Made by a program: the position numbers and the translations under genes
Shown: positions 10,001 through 19,185 of the stretch, piece by piece
How the letters are laid out: each line of letters opens with the position of its first letter
How positions within the stretch are numbered: position 1 is the first letter of the stretch
The notes under the pieces: generated by a model
What the model was told of the DNA's origin: nothing
Seen by the model: the letters and a program-made list of their open reading frames with translations, nothing else
Database searches by the model: none
NCBI GenBank assembly: GCA_963741405.1
Contig: CAVUHX010000014.1
Span: 62,001-126,000, forward strand
Length of the DNA stretch: 64,000 bases
DNA from: Roseiarcus sp963741405
Lineage (GTDB): Bacteria > Pseudomonadota > Alphaproteobacteria > Rhizobiales > Beijerinckiaceae
Direction of reading: 5' to 3'

Positions 10001-10963
10001 TCAGCGGTGCAGGCCGAGCTGATTCATCCGGCGGTGCAGCGTGGCGCGCGACAGATTGAGGAGCTTCGCCGCCTTCGAGACGTTGCCTCCCGCACGGGCG
10101 AGCGCGCGCTGCAGAACGGCCCGTTCGGCGGCGTCGATGTCGTCGCCCTCCGCATGAGCGGCGCCCATGACGTCCGCGGCCGGGCGCGGCCGGGCGAAGG
10201 TCTGCGCATCGATGCCGAGCGCCAGCCGCGCCGCCCGGGTGGCGCCGACGACGAGATCGTCCCGGTCGACCGCCAGCAACGCCGGGCCGGCGCGTTCGGC
10301 CGCCGGGGCGAGCAGGATTCGCGCGCGGGGAAAGGCCAGGCGGAAATTCTCGGCTTCGATCGCGCGGGCGGCGTCCGACACGGCGGCGGCGATCAGTTTC
10401 ACGAAGCCTTCCGTCAGATCCGCCCGGCACGAGGAGACGTCGAGGGCGGCGGCGAGTTCGCCGCGCTCGTCGTAGATCGGCGCCGTCGTGCAGGCGAGCA
10501 GCGTGTTGCGGGCGAAGAAATGCTGGTCGCGGTCGATCGTCACCGCGCGCTGCTCGACGAGGCAGGTCCCGATGCCGTTGGTGCCCTCGAATTTCTCGCT
10601 CCAGACGGTGCCGGTCCAGAGCCCCCAATTCTCGAAGGTCCTGTCGTCGCAAGGCGCGCCCCGCCGCTCGACGACGACGCCGCCCGCGTCAGCCAGCAGG
10701 ACCGAGCATCCGACGCCGCCGACCGCGAGAAGCAGGCGGTCGAGGCTCGACTGCGCGACGACGAGCAACGGACCCAGCCGCTCGCGCGCGGCCGCGACAT
10801 CCGGCGCTGGAAGGCGGAGCGAAGGCGCGCTGCTGGCCGGGTCGAGCGCATGCAAATGCCCGGAGCGGCGCCACGACGCGGCCAGCGCCGAGCTTGCGGC
10901 GTCGCTGCCCAATATCGCCTTGATGACGCGGTCTGCGTGGACGACGGCGCGCGATCGCCCCAT
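10001..10963 (-). CDS. GAF-domain Fis-type transcriptional regulator without an AAA+ domain
   Basis: 320 residues. An N-terminal AcoR-like region (SWRRSGHLHALDP) leads into a GAF-type sensor domain (residues ~60-190: CSVLLADAGGVVVERRG, FEGTNGIGTCLVEQRAVTI, HFFARNTLLACTTAPIYDE) and then a linker. The C-terminus, DAAERAVLQRALARAGGNVS followed by KAAKLLNLSRATLHRRMNQL, is a Fis-type helix-turn-helix. The sigma-54-interacting AAA+ domain (GAFTGA, Walker A) usual between these parts in AcoR/AcxR is missing, so it cannot remodel sigma-54 polymerase directly. Position upstream of the aldehyde dehydrogenase and the intervening palindrome suggest it controls that cluster in response to an aldehyde or alcohol (inference). 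Confidence 0.88.
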   Translation of the reverse strand: MGRSRAVVHADRVIKAILGSDAASSALAASWRRSGHLHALDPASSAPSLRLPAPDVAAARERLGPLLVVAQSSLDRLLLAVGGVGCSVLLADAGGVVVERRGAPCDDRTFENWGLWTGTVWSEKFEGTNGIGTCLVEQRAVTIDRDQHFFARNTLLACTTAPIYDERGELAAALDVSSCRADLTEGFVKLIAAAVSDAARAIEAENFRLAFPRARILLAPAAERAGPALLAVDRDDLVVGATRAARLALGIDAQTFARPRPAADVMGAAHAEGDDIDAAERAVLQRALARAGGNVSKAAKLLNLSRATLHRRMNQLGLHR

Positions 10964-11105
10964 CCTGGTCCTCCCTCCCCCATTCCGCCCCTCGTCAGGC
11001 GCGGCGCCTTCGTGGAGTCGTTATGTCACATGGAATATATTGATAAGGTACGCTGGGTCGTCGCGGGCCGCAATTGGACGGTAGGCTGACGCGGGGGCCC
11101 GGTCG

Positions 11106-11354
11106 CTAATGGTGCGGGCATTTCCACCAGTCGCCGTCCTCCTGGTAATCACAGCCCCTCCGCTTCAGCCTCGCACCGATCTGGTCGCGCTTCTCGCACG
11201 CTTTGACTGTCTTGGGGTCGCCAGCTGGCCCGCTTTTGCACTCTGCATTCGCTGCGAGCCAGCCTGTAATAATGGGTCGCTGCGCGTGGGCCGGGGTGGC
11301 AAGTTGGAGGACGAAGCAGAGCGCGGCCAACGTCGCCGCGATGGTCACGCCCAT
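11106..11354 (-). CDS. Small secreted cysteine-containing protein, function unknown
   Basis: 82 residues from ATG 11352-11354. A hydrophobic signal peptide (IAATLAALCFVLQLATPAHA, cleavage after AHA) is followed by a ~57-residue mature region with four cysteines (AECKSG, KACEKR, RGCDYQ, WWKCPHH), probably two disulfides. The frame is open upstream to 11480 but that stretch overlaps the adjacent membrane protein gene. I do not recognise a family. Expected in the periplasm. Confidence 0.6.
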   Translation of the reverse strand: MGVTIAATLAALCFVLQLATPAHAQRPIITGWLAANAECKSGPAGDPKTVKACEKRDQIGARLKRRGCDYQEDGDWWKCPHH

Positions 11355-11395
11355 CCGTCCAGGCCAGCGCGCAAGCCTACCCCGGGTGGGAGTTC

Positions 11396-11656
11396 TCACG
11401 CTGTGCGGCCTCGGACCGCGCGGACAATCCAGATCAACAAACACGCACCGATGAAGCCAGCAATCAGGTAACCGATCCATCCAACAAAAACGATGCCAAA
11501 GATGCTGAGAATGGCGCTGGCAATCGCCGCTCCGACGATGCCGAGCACGATATTCATCACCAATCCCGTGTCACTTTTCATGAATTGCTCAGCTGCCCAT
11601 CCTGCAATCCCGCCGATGATAATGGCGGCGATCCAACCAATTTCTGCGTCTCCCAT
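11396..11656 (-). CDS. GlsB/YeaQ/YmgE family membrane protein (transglycosylase-associated)
   Basis: 86 residues from ATG 11654-11656, with AAGGAG 8 bases upstream. Three transmembrane segments are visible (GWIAAIIIGGIAGWAAEQF, NIVLGIVGAAIASAILSIF, VFVGWIGYLIAGFIGACLLI), with the glycine-rich GGIAGWAA and GIVGAAI motifs of the family. Inner-membrane protein often linked to envelope or general stress; its biochemical role is unsettled. Confidence 0.9.
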   Translation of the reverse strand: MGDAEIGWIAAIIIGGIAGWAAEQFMKSDTGLVMNIVLGIVGAAIASAILSIFGIVFVGWIGYLIAGFIGACLLIWIVRAVRGRTA

Positions 11657-11865
11657 GGCTCGTCTCCTTGGAGGGATGCACAATAGGAAAATAGCGTGGA
11701 ATCGTCTTGGCGTCGATCCGCGCTCGCACCGTTCTGGTTGATGGCCTCCATGAATTGGCGACCGCACAGAGGCGCAACTCGCCGACGCTCGATCCGGCGT
11801 CTACGTTTTTCAGCGTCGCCAGATCGAATTCAGCGCGAATTCACGGCCGCGTGCGGAGAACCGAA

Positions 11866-12113
11866 CTATACGTGGCAATAGTGGTAGTGAACATGCCCGT
11901 AACGATCGCGATAATGGCAGCGATAGTGGGGTCCTCCAAGGAGAGAGCCAGGTCTGGTGACCACTGCGCCCGCTGCGCCGCCCACGACAGCGCCGACCGC
12001 GCCCCCAACTATGGCTCCGCCGACCGCGCCAGCAGACGTGCCGACCGCTTGTTGGGGAGAGCGCAGGCGGCCAAGGTCAAGGACGCAAGCAATGCGAGTG
12101 CAATCTTGCCCAT
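11866..12113 (-). pseudogene. Glycine-zipper lipoprotein, frameshifted
   Basis: ATG 12111-12113 opens with a lipoprotein signal (KIALALLASLTLAACALP, lipobox LAAC). The frame then stops after about 34 codons, but a second frame continues with VGTSAGAVGGAIVGGAVGAV, a glycine-zipper membrane segment, and a histidine/tyrosine-rich tail ending HYHYCHV. Adding one C to the CCCC run near 12055 joins them (CALPQQAVGTSAG). Total length is 248 bases, two more than a multiple of three, in agreement. Probably a small envelope protein when intact. Confidence 0.6.
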
Positions 12114-12357
12114 AGTGCGATCCTCCTATTGTTAACGACGCTCATAAATCGTGCAAAGCAATCTCGCACTCCGGTCCGGTCTTATCGGCCGTGTCCTCAT
12201 CGCTCGGGCTCTTGGAGTGGTCAATTTCCTCAATCTGCCAACAGGGCAAATCGGTCGATTGACGAGACAATTGCCTGATACGCTCGCTCCTCTGTTGCAA
12301 TTTGGTTGCAATGACCGCAACTCCCGCCTCGAACGGCCTTGCCGTTTCGCCGTCAGC

Positions 12358-13266
12358 TCAGATCGCGCCCTTCGGGAAATGCTTGCGCAGCACGGCGAGG
12401 AATTTCTCCGCCAGCGCCATGAACCCCGTCGGGTACGGGTGCAGTTCGTTCGCCCAGCCCATCGGCGCGCCCGAGACGCGCTGAAGCGTGTTGCGGGTGT
12501 CGACGAGGACGAAGTTGTTGGTCTTGTCGGCGGCAAGTCCCTGCACCATGCCGAAGAAGCCGTCGATCATCGTGGTGACGATGCCGAGGCCCTGGGCGAG
12601 ATTGTAGCCGCTGAACTCGAGCGACGGCTGCAGCCACGGTCCGGCGCAGAAGGTCGGGACGCCGTTCGGGATCGCGTAGTCGTAGCAGTGGCCGAAGATC
12701 GGCAGGTCGGGCGCAATTCGGTCCCGCAACGCGAACAGATCCTTGTACGAGGCCGCGACAAAATCGAGCGCGGCCTGATACCGCGCGGCGTCCAGCCCGG
12801 CGCCGAGATAGTCGAGATAGATGGCGAACTGGTCGCCCGCGATATCGTCTCCGCCCATCGAAACGAGGATCGCGTCGGGCTTGCCGTTCACCCATTGGCT
12901 GCCGTCCAGCACGGCGCTGACGATGCGCTCCTGGTTTTCGTAAGACAGGACCGCGGTCGTCGCCTGACCGTGCAGGGCGTAGTTGAGCACGAGCGGCGAA
13001 GGGCTCCCGATCTGGCTGAGTTGCGGAATGATCGCCGTGTTCAGGGACGGAATATTTCCATTGAGCGGATATTCGAACCAGGAATCGCCGAGCGCGAGAA
13101 AGTCGAGCGGTCGATGCGTCGCCGCCTTTGCGCGCTTCGTTCGGGCGAGAAGTGTCTGCCTGGTCTTGACCCGATCGACCCGCCGCCTGTGCGCCAGGGC
13201 GCGCTTTGCGAGTTCGGCGTCGATCGTCTCCTGCTGCTGAATTACGAGGTCGATGCGGTCGTCCAT
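12358..13266 (-). CDS. SGNH/GDSL-type hydrolase
   Basis: 302 residues. After a basic N-terminal helix (about 55 residues, no signal peptide) the motif LDFLALGDSWFEYPL gives the nucleophile serine of block I; AILVSMGGDDIAG is block III (GGDD replacing GxND); and NELHPYPTGF near the C-terminus supplies the catalytic histidine of block V. Likely an esterase or acylhydrolase. Its substrate is unknown, and the neighbours on both sides belong to other functions. Confidence 0.85.
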   Translation of the reverse strand: MDDRIDLVIQQQETIDAELAKRALAHRRRVDRVKTRQTLLARTKRAKAATHRPLDFLALGDSWFEYPLNGNIPSLNTAIIPQLSQIGSPSPLVLNYALHGQATTAVLSYENQERIVSAVLDGSQWVNGKPDAILVSMGGDDIAGDQFAIYLDYLGAGLDAARYQAALDFVAASYKDLFALRDRIAPDLPIFGHCYDYAIPNGVPTFCAGPWLQPSLEFSGYNLAQGLGIVTTMIDGFFGMVQGLAADKTNNFVLVDTRNTLQRVSGAPMGWANELHPYPTGFMALAEKFLAVLRKHFPKGAI

Positions 13267-13364
13267 GACTTGCCTCCCGGATCGTTCCCTGACCTGGAAG
13301 GCATATTATCACTTTTCTCCCGTAATTTCCAGGAAAATCGTCCGTCGTCCGCTTCCGCGCACCG

Positions 13365-14366
13365 CTACAGCCACTTCTTCCAGCGGAAGAACAGATACGG
13401 CCCGATCGCCGCGCAAACCATCAGGACGAGCGCCATCGGATAGCCCCACGCCCACTCCAGCTCCGGCATCGCCTTGAAGTTCATGCCGTAGATCGAGGCG
13501 ATCACCGTCGGCGGCATGAAGATGACCGCGAGCACCGAGAAGAGCTTGATGATGTCGTTCTGCGCGAGGTTGATCAGGCCGAGCGTCGCGTCGAGCAGGA
13601 ACTGCACCTTCTGCGCCTTGAAGCTCGCGTCCTCTTCCAGCGACTGCAGGTCGCGCAGGGCCGACTTGGTCGCCTCGCGCACCGCCTTCGACCCCTTCTC
13701 GGGGCGCCCGTCGGCGCTGAGGAAGAGCAGCAGCCGTTCGATCGACACCATGCTCTCCCGCAGGTTCGAGATCTTCTCGTCCTCGCGGCCGAGCTCCCAA
13801 AGGGTGTCGGAATAGATCTGGTTGCGCCGGCTCTGGTCGACGTCCTTGGCCCGGAACACCCGGCTCGCGATCTGGTCGAGGCTGATCCCCGCCTTGCCGA
13901 GCGCGCGGGCCGAGCGGTTGATCGCGGTGTTGACCAGGCCGATGGCGACGGCGTCGGGAAAGAGCGCCTGCCCCGACGCCCGGAGCAGTTTTTGCGCGAA
14001 GAGGTCGAACGATTCACATGAATGGTAGCGCACGGTGACGAGCGTCGTCGGGGTGATCACGAAGGTGACGTCGGTGACGTCGGGGGTATCCTCCGGCTCG
14101 CTGATGACGCTCGCCTGGAGATAGCGCGCGCCGTTTTCCGAATAGTGAGCTTCGGGAGGCTCGGCATAGTCCGGATCGGCCTTGGTCGGGATGACGACGC
14201 CGACGAAGTCCTGAACCTTCCGGTCCTCCTCGGCTGTCGGCTCGATCAGGTCGATCCAGATCGCGCCCGGCGGAATCGGCTCGGACGGCGAAATGACGCT
14301 GCGCGCCACCCCTCCGGGCGTCTCGCCTTCGGCCGGAGGCTTCACGACGGCATGGACGACAATCAA
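13365..14366 (-). CDS. corA: CorA family magnesium/divalent cation channel
   Basis: Pentameric Mg2+ channel of the inner membrane. The large cytoplasmic N-terminal domain ends in a long helix (IKLFSVLAVIFMPPTVIASI), followed by the selectivity signature YGMNFKAMPEL between the two C-terminal membrane segments and a basic tail FRWKKWL. I chose TTG 14364-14366 as the start because AGGAG lies 6 bases upstream; an ATG at 14478-14480 is in frame but adds 38 residues unlike the family and has no site. 333 residues fits CorA. Confidence 0.93.
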   Translation of the reverse strand: MIVVHAVVKPPAEGETPGGVARSVISPSEPIPPGAIWIDLIEPTAEEDRKVQDFVGVVIPTKADPDYAEPPEAHYSENGARYLQASVISEPEDTPDVTDVTFVITPTTLVTVRYHSCESFDLFAQKLLRASGQALFPDAVAIGLVNTAINRSARALGKAGISLDQIASRVFRAKDVDQSRRNQIYSDTLWELGREDEKISNLRESMVSIERLLLFLSADGRPEKGSKAVREATKSALRDLQSLEEDASFKAQKVQFLLDATLGLINLAQNDIIKLFSVLAVIFMPPTVIASIYGMNFKAMPELEWAWGYPMALVLMVCAAIGPYLFFRWKKWL

Positions 14367-14508
14367 ACGGCTCTCCTGCCCCGCGCCCGTGCGGCGCCGA
14401 GCAGGAAGTACACCCAAACCACACAGTTTGACGACAGGACCGACGAGAAAACGGCCGGGGATGAGCCCGGCCGCGTTCATGCTTCACGGGAAGGCTTTGC
14501 CCGCTGCT

Positions 14509-14772
14509 TTATGGGAAGGTCTCCCAGTGGCCGCCGTTCCAGTAGCCGCGTCCCTCATGCTCCTTCCACACGAAATGCTCGCCGTCCTTCCAGCGCCAAT
14601 TATCCGGGTGGATCTCCACGTGGACCCCCGGCGGGAAGGTGAAATCCTCATGGCTGTGCCAGCAGTCGCCATCGGTGTTGCAGACGATGCGGGCGGAGGC
14701 GTTCAGGGACGAGAAGGCCAGCACTCCGAAGACGCAAAGCGCGAGAGCCACAAAATTGCTGCGCATGTTCAT
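14509..14772 (-). CDS. Small secreted protein, function unknown
   Basis: 87 residues from ATG 14770-14772, with AGGAGG 6 bases upstream. A signal peptide (FVALALCVFGVLAFSSLNASA) precedes a mature domain rich in Trp and His: DGDCWHSHEDFTFPPGVHVE, DNWRWKDGEHFVWKEHE, GYWNGGHWETFP. Two cysteines (IVCNTDGDCW) could form a disulfide. It resembles small periplasmic proteins of methylotrophic and rhizobial bacteria, but I cannot name a family. Confidence 0.75.
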   Translation of the reverse strand: MNMRSNFVALALCVFGVLAFSSLNASARIVCNTDGDCWHSHEDFTFPPGVHVEIHPDNWRWKDGEHFVWKEHEGRGYWNGGHWETFP

Positions 14773-14949
14773 GCTTGTCCTCCTTGACAATTTCTTCGCC
14801 CTGAACGCGTCCTCCCGCGCCGAGGTTCCATCGGCGGCGCACAAAGACCGGCGCAGGCAAATTGTCCGGAGAGGGATTGCGAAGATGCCTCGCGGCCCGG
14901 CCCGCTCCGCCGGGGCCGACCCGTCCCGTCAGTGGGGAACGGCGACAGT

Positions 14950-15792
14950 TCACCGCATCAGCGCGGCGATCTCCTCGCGCAGGCCGTCGGCGTCCTGCGC
15001 CGCGAACCCGAGACCGTCGAGAGCGCGCGCCACGGCGCCGACGAGATCGGCGTTGGTCGCCGCCGGCGCGCCGTCGGGAAGCGCGACATTGTTCTCGAAG
15101 CCGACCCGCGCGTGGCCGCCGAGCAGCGCGCCGGCGACGACGCAGGCCGCCTCACGCCGGCCAAAGGCGCAGACGCTCCACGAGGCGAAGCGCGGCTGGT
15201 CCGGCGCGAGAAACGGCAGCAGGTCGGAGGGGGCGGCGCGACGAAGCAGCGAAAAGCGCCCGAGCACATAGAGAACCGCCACCTGTTCGAACGGGATCAG
15301 ACCCTCCTTCTGCATCGCGGCCAGGCGCTGCGCCTCCTCCGGCGTGTAGAGAATGATCTGCGGCCAGACGCGCAGCCACCTCAACCGTCCGAGGAAGTCG
15401 CCGAACAGCGCCTCGTCCTTCTTTTCGGGCGCGAGCTCCCGCAGGGCGAACGACGCCGCCTCCGGGTTGGTGTCGAGCACCACCGCCATCTGCTGCGCCG
15501 GCGAGTAGCGGCCCATCGACTCGCTGGTGATCTGCACGACCAGGCGGTCGCCGACCGCAGCGCAGATCCGGCCGATCGCCGCGCGGTAGGCCTCCGCGTC
15601 CAGGAGATGGACGCCATCGGCGTCGCGCACATGCAGGTGGAGCATCGCCGCGCCCTGCTCGAGGCACTCCGACGCGGTCCGCGCCAGCTCCTCCGCGGTC
15701 ATCGGCAGGCCGGGACAGTCGGCCCGGATTCTGCGGCCGCCGTTGGGCGCGACCGCCACGACGACCCTTTTTCGCGCCAAGCCGGTGGTCAC
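14950..15792 (-). CDS. BKACE family beta-keto acid cleavage enzyme (DUF849)
   Basis: 280 residues. Members condense a beta-keto acid with acetyl-CoA and split it into acetoacetate and a CoA ester, using a bound Zn2+. Visible: N-terminal VAVAPNGGRRIRAD, the metal-binding AAMLHLHVRDADGVHLL (HxH), a barrel core with VVQITSESMGRYSPAQQM, and the C-terminal GGHARVGFENNVALPDG (HxRxGxEDN motif with Asn for Asp). It is divergently transcribed from a class III transaminase only 77 bases away, which suggests a shared catabolic route producing a beta-keto acid from an amino compound (inference). Confidence 0.9.
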   Translation of the reverse strand: MTTGLARKRVVVAVAPNGGRRIRADCPGLPMTAEELARTASECLEQGAAMLHLHVRDADGVHLLDAEAYRAAIGRICAAVGDRLVVQITSESMGRYSPAQQMAVVLDTNPEAASFALRELAPEKKDEALFGDFLGRLRWLRVWPQIILYTPEEAQRLAAMQKEGLIPFEQVAVLYVLGRFSLLRRAAPSDLLPFLAPDQPRFASWSVCAFGRREAACVVAGALLGGHARVGFENNVALPDGAPAATNADLVGAVARALDGLGFAAQDADGLREEIAALMR

Positions 15793-15869
15793 ATTCGACG
15801 CCTTTTCGCGGCTCGTCCCGAGCGGCTAGGATGATTGTCCGCCACCGTGCCCCGCAGCCAGGTGATTCG

Positions 15870-17201
15870 ATGACGCATATTCTGCATCGCGCCGCGAACG
15901 CCGTCATGCCGGTCGCCGCCGGAGGAGCGGGCGTCGAGATCCTCGATGCGAATGGCCGGCGCTATCTCGACGCCTCCTGCGGCGCGGCGGTTTCCTGCCT
16001 CGGCCACGGCCATCCCGACGTGATCGCGGCGCTGCACAAGCAACTCGACGCGCTCGCCTACGCCCATACCGCCTTCTTCACCAGCGAAGCCGCCGAGCGC
16101 CTCGCTGACCGGCTGGTCGAGGACGCGCCTCCCGGGATCGACCACGTCTATCTGGTCAGCGGCGGATCGGAGGCGATCGAGGCGGCGCTCAAAATGGCGC
16201 GGCAGTATTTTGTCGAGACCGGCGAGCCGCAGCGGCGCGCCATCGTCGCGCGGCGGCAGAGCTACCACGGCAATACGCTCGGCGCGCTGGCCGCCGGCGG
16301 CGCCGCCTGGCGGCGGGCGCAGTTCGAGCCGCTTTTGATCGAGACGCATCACATCGACCCCTGCTTCGCCTACCGGCATAAACGGGAAGGCGAGAGCGAG
16401 GCTGATTATGCGGCGCGTGCGGCCGGTGCGCTCGAGGACAAGCTCCTCGAGGTCGGTCCCGACCGCGTCATCGCCTTCGTCGCCGAGACCGTCGTCGGGG
16501 CGACGGCCGGCGCCGTGCCTCCGGTCGGCGACTATTTCAAGCGCATCCGCGCGATCTGCGATCGCTATGGCGTCCTGCTCATTCTCGACGAGGTCATGTG
16601 CGGCATGGGGCGCACCGGAACCCTGCATGCCTGCGCCCAGGAGGGCGTCGCGCCCGACCTGATGACGATCGCCAAGGGCCTTGGCGGCGGCTACCAGCCG
16701 ATCGGGGCCGTCATGCTGACGAAGCGGATCTTCGAGGCTTTCGCCGACGGCTCGGGCGCCTTCCAGCACGGCCACACCTATATGGGCCATCCGATGGCGG
16801 CGGCGGCGGCGCTCGCCGTGCAGGAGGTCATCCGGCGCGACAACCTCCTTTCCAACGTCGTCGCCAGGGGCGAGGCGCTCGACCGCCGCCTCCACGAGCG
16901 CTTCGGAAACAGCCCTTTCGTCGGCGACATCCGCGGACGCGGCCTCTTCCGTGCGCTCGAGTTCGTCGAGGACCGGACGAGCAAGAAGCCGTTCGACCCG
17001 GCGCTGAAGCTTCATGCCCGGCTCAGGCGGGAAGCGATGGCGCGCCGCCTCCTGGTCTATCCGATGGGCGGGACGATCGACGGGTCGAGGGGCGACCACG
17101 TTCTTCTTGCGCCGCCCTTCATCGTCAGCGAAAGCCAGATCGAGACGATCGTCGACCGTCTGGGAGAGGCGGTCGACGCGGCGATCGCCGGCGTCGGATA
17201 G
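15870..17201 (+). CDS. Class III PLP-dependent aminotransferase
   Basis: 443 residues from ATG 15870, with an AGGTGA site; the frame is open 13 codons upstream without one. Motifs: GHGHPDVIAALHKQ, VSGGSEAIEAALKMARQYF (phosphate binding), RRQSYHGNTLGAL, PLP-ring aspartate in LLILDEVMCGMGRTG, and Schiff-base lysine in LMTIAKGLGGGYQPIGAVM. It transfers an amino group, probably from an omega-amino acid or amine, to a keto acid. The divergent BKACE gene shares its promoter region. The exact substrate cannot be read from sequence. Confidence 0.93.
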   Translation: MTHILHRAANAVMPVAAGGAGVEILDANGRRYLDASCGAAVSCLGHGHPDVIAALHKQLDALAYAHTAFFTSEAAERLADRLVEDAPPGIDHVYLVSGGSEAIEAALKMARQYFVETGEPQRRAIVARRQSYHGNTLGALAAGGAAWRRAQFEPLLIETHHIDPCFAYRHKREGESEADYAARAAGALEDKLLEVGPDRVIAFVAETVVGATAGAVPPVGDYFKRIRAICDRYGVLLILDEVMCGMGRTGTLHACAQEGVAPDLMTIAKGLGGGYQPIGAVMLTKRIFEAFADGSGAFQHGHTYMGHPMAAAAALAVQEVIRRDNLLSNVVARGEALDRRLHERFGNSPFVGDIRGRGLFRALEFVEDRTSKKPFDPALKLHARLRREAMARRLLVYPMGGTIDGSRGDHVLLAPPFIVSESQIETIVDRLGEAVDAAIAGVG

Positions 17202-17341
17202 CTGGGCGCGGTCGCAAAGGCGTCACAGAAAGAGCAAACTGGCCCGCCAAAGGCGGCGCCGTCGCCTCCGAAGCGATATTCTGTCGAAAGGGCCCGATTC
17301 GGCCGTCGGAGGCTGGGGCACGCGCCGAAAGGACGGACGTC

Positions 17342-18040
17342 ATGGCGAAACGCAACCGATGGCTGGCGCTCGGCCTCTGCGCCGCGTTGGCGGGGAGCGC
17401 CTTCGCCCAGGGCGCCCCGCTCGACCTGCAGGCGCAAGCCCCGCCGGCGAAACCGGCGAAGGCGGCGAAGAGCGGCCCGGCGGCAAACCTGTCCGCGGCC
17501 GAGGCGGTTGCGCGCGCCAACGCCTGGCTCGACGCGGCCCGCGTCATGACCGCAGACTTCGTCCAGATCGGCCCGGGCGGCAAGCGCTCGGAGGGGCAGC
17601 TCACCGTCCAGCGCCCGGGTCACATGCTGTTCAAATACGAACAACCCGCACGGTTCGAGATCGTCGCCGACGGACGCAGCGTCGCCGTGATCGATCACAA
17701 GCTCAACACCCAGGACGAATATTTCATCGCCCAGACGCCGCTGAAGTTCCTGCTGTCCGATCACATCGACATCGCCAGGGACACCAGGGTCCTGAGCGTC
17801 GCCCAGGACGACGCGTCGGTGACGATCGAGATCGAGGACAAGGCGACGCTCGGCGGAACGGCGCATCTCGAACTGATCTTCGACCCCGCCACCTTCGCGC
17901 TGAAACAATGGACGGTGATCGACGCCCAGGGCTTCCAGACGGTGGTGACGCTGTTCAACATGGATCTCAAGACGAAGCCCGACCCGGAGCTGTTCCACAT
18001 CGACGAGAGCCTGCCGAAGGTCTCCGGCCGGGGGCGGTGA
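17342..18040 (+). CDS. lolA: LolA-family outer-membrane lipoprotein carrier
   Basis: 232 residues from ATG 17342. A signal peptide (RWLALGLCAALAGSAFAQG) and a proline/alanine linker precede a LolA-type half-barrel: RVMTADFVQIGPGGKRSEGQ, MLFKYEQPARFEIVADG, VAVIDHKLNTQDEYFIAQTP, TFALKQWTVIDAQGFQTVV. Proteins of this family shuttle lipoproteins across the periplasm; LolCD components lie at 35-37 kb. The longer upstream open frame is an antisense or out-of-gene extension. Confidence 0.85.
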   Translation: MAKRNRWLALGLCAALAGSAFAQGAPLDLQAQAPPAKPAKAAKSGPAANLSAAEAVARANAWLDAARVMTADFVQIGPGGKRSEGQLTVQRPGHMLFKYEQPARFEIVADGRSVAVIDHKLNTQDEYFIAQTPLKFLLSDHIDIARDTRVLSVAQDDASVTIEIEDKATLGGTAHLELIFDPATFALKQWTVIDAQGFQTVVTLFNMDLKTKPDPELFHIDESLPKVSGRGR

Positions 18041-18545
18041 CGGGAGCAACGCAGAGCATGATGCAGTCGGGCGGAAAACCGGCTTCGATTCAGCGCGACA
18101 AGGCGACTTCGCTAAAGCAGGATGACTCTTGACCGAATCGCGGCGCAGACCCTCATCCTGCCGGCGGTCCAGGTTCATCGCGCGAACGGTTGGCGTTCGC
18201 CGCGCGGCGAGGAGAAGGACCGAGGAAGCCGGGGCCCCGAGCCCGGGCCGAATTCCCGTATGCAGGGAAAAATGCAGCGAATTTCGTCCATTTCGGCCGA
18301 TTCTCGGAAAAGCCGTCCCGAAAAACGCAACGTTTTCGGGCGCTTCCGCGAAAATTCCCTACGCGGCCGTGCAGGGAATTTATTTGGCCTTGCAGGGAAC
18401 TCGAATTCCCTGCTCGGCGAAAAGCAGGGATATCTCGCGCCTGAAATGACGCGCCGCCCGTCCGGCGTCTTTACGCGCGAGCCCGACCCCGCTTGCGGGA
18501 GGGTCGGCATGAGGGGAATCCGGTTCGACCGAAATTCATCTTGCT
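18041..18545. repeat. Intergenic region with dispersed and tandem repeats
   Basis: Near 18055-18085, AGAGCATGATGC and GGAAAACCGG match the arms of a palindromic repeat common in rhizobia. From 18258 to 18435 there are at least four copies of a GCAGGGAA core (18260, 18370, 18391, and inverted as TTCCCTGC at 18405), two of which form the palindrome GCAGGGAACTCGAATTCCCTGC-like hairpin. Further copies of CGGAAAAGCC and CCCGAAAAACG lie between. No coding capacity is evident. Confidence 0.5.
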
Positions 18546-18890
18546 CTAGCGGCTCGCCCGGTGGCGCTCGAACACCTCCTGGCCGTCGCAATCGAGGATG
18601 CGAAGCGCGGTCGTGCCGCGCGGCCACACGAGATTCGCCGCTTCGACGATCGCGGACGACACGTCCGGAACCTGAATTTCGACTTCCTTCAGGATGGACG
18701 ATCCGTGGTTTGTCGGCGCGCCGGCGTACTGGATCCGGAATCGCTGCGGTCTGGCTTCAAGGACGGGTTGTCGTTGGTCGAGGGTTCCGGCCGCGCGGCG
18801 GATTCCAGGCTCCGCCCGGTCGCGATCGGGCACGAGAACGACCCTCGCCGCCATGCGGTCGGAAACCTCCGTTCCAGGGTCCGAAGTCAA
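18546..18890 (-). CDS. Hypothetical protein; upstream part possibly frameshifted
   Basis: A 114-residue frame with a TTG start. Its C-terminal half (VEIQVPDVSSAIVEAANLVW, ALRILDCDGQEVFERHR) looks like a small folded domain. The same frame is open without a start codon to about 19094, encoding DADALIREWGAAAYSEARRR and GDWDRVALAIVRKL, which also looks coding. An ATG in a neighbouring frame (near 19097, SWAFTFQ) could start a protein of ~180 residues if one base were changed near 19078. I recognise no family. Confidence 0.4.
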   Translation of the reverse strand: MTSDPGTEVSDRMAARVVLVPDRDRAEPGIRRAAGTLDQRQPVLEARPQRFRIQYAGAPTNHGSSILKEVEIQVPDVSSAIVEAANLVWPRGTTALRILDCDGQEVFERHRASR

Positions 18891-19185
18891 TTTTCGGACG
18901 ATCGCGAGAGCGACGCGGTCCCAGTCCCCTGCGAGCGCATCGGAACTCGCCTCATCTTCCCTTCTCCGCGCCTCTGAATAGGCGGCTGCGCCCCATTCGC
19001 GAATGAGCGCGTCGGCCTCGGCGTCGATCGAGTCGATCCGCGCCCGCCGACGCGGGTGGCCAAAGCCCAGGAAGTTGAAAGGTGAACGCCCAACTCATCG
19101 CCTGTCCGTCGTCCAATTGCAGCCCGACTTTGGATGTAAGCACGGATCGGCGAGGCGCACAATCTGTTGGGTTGCGTAAACTTTC

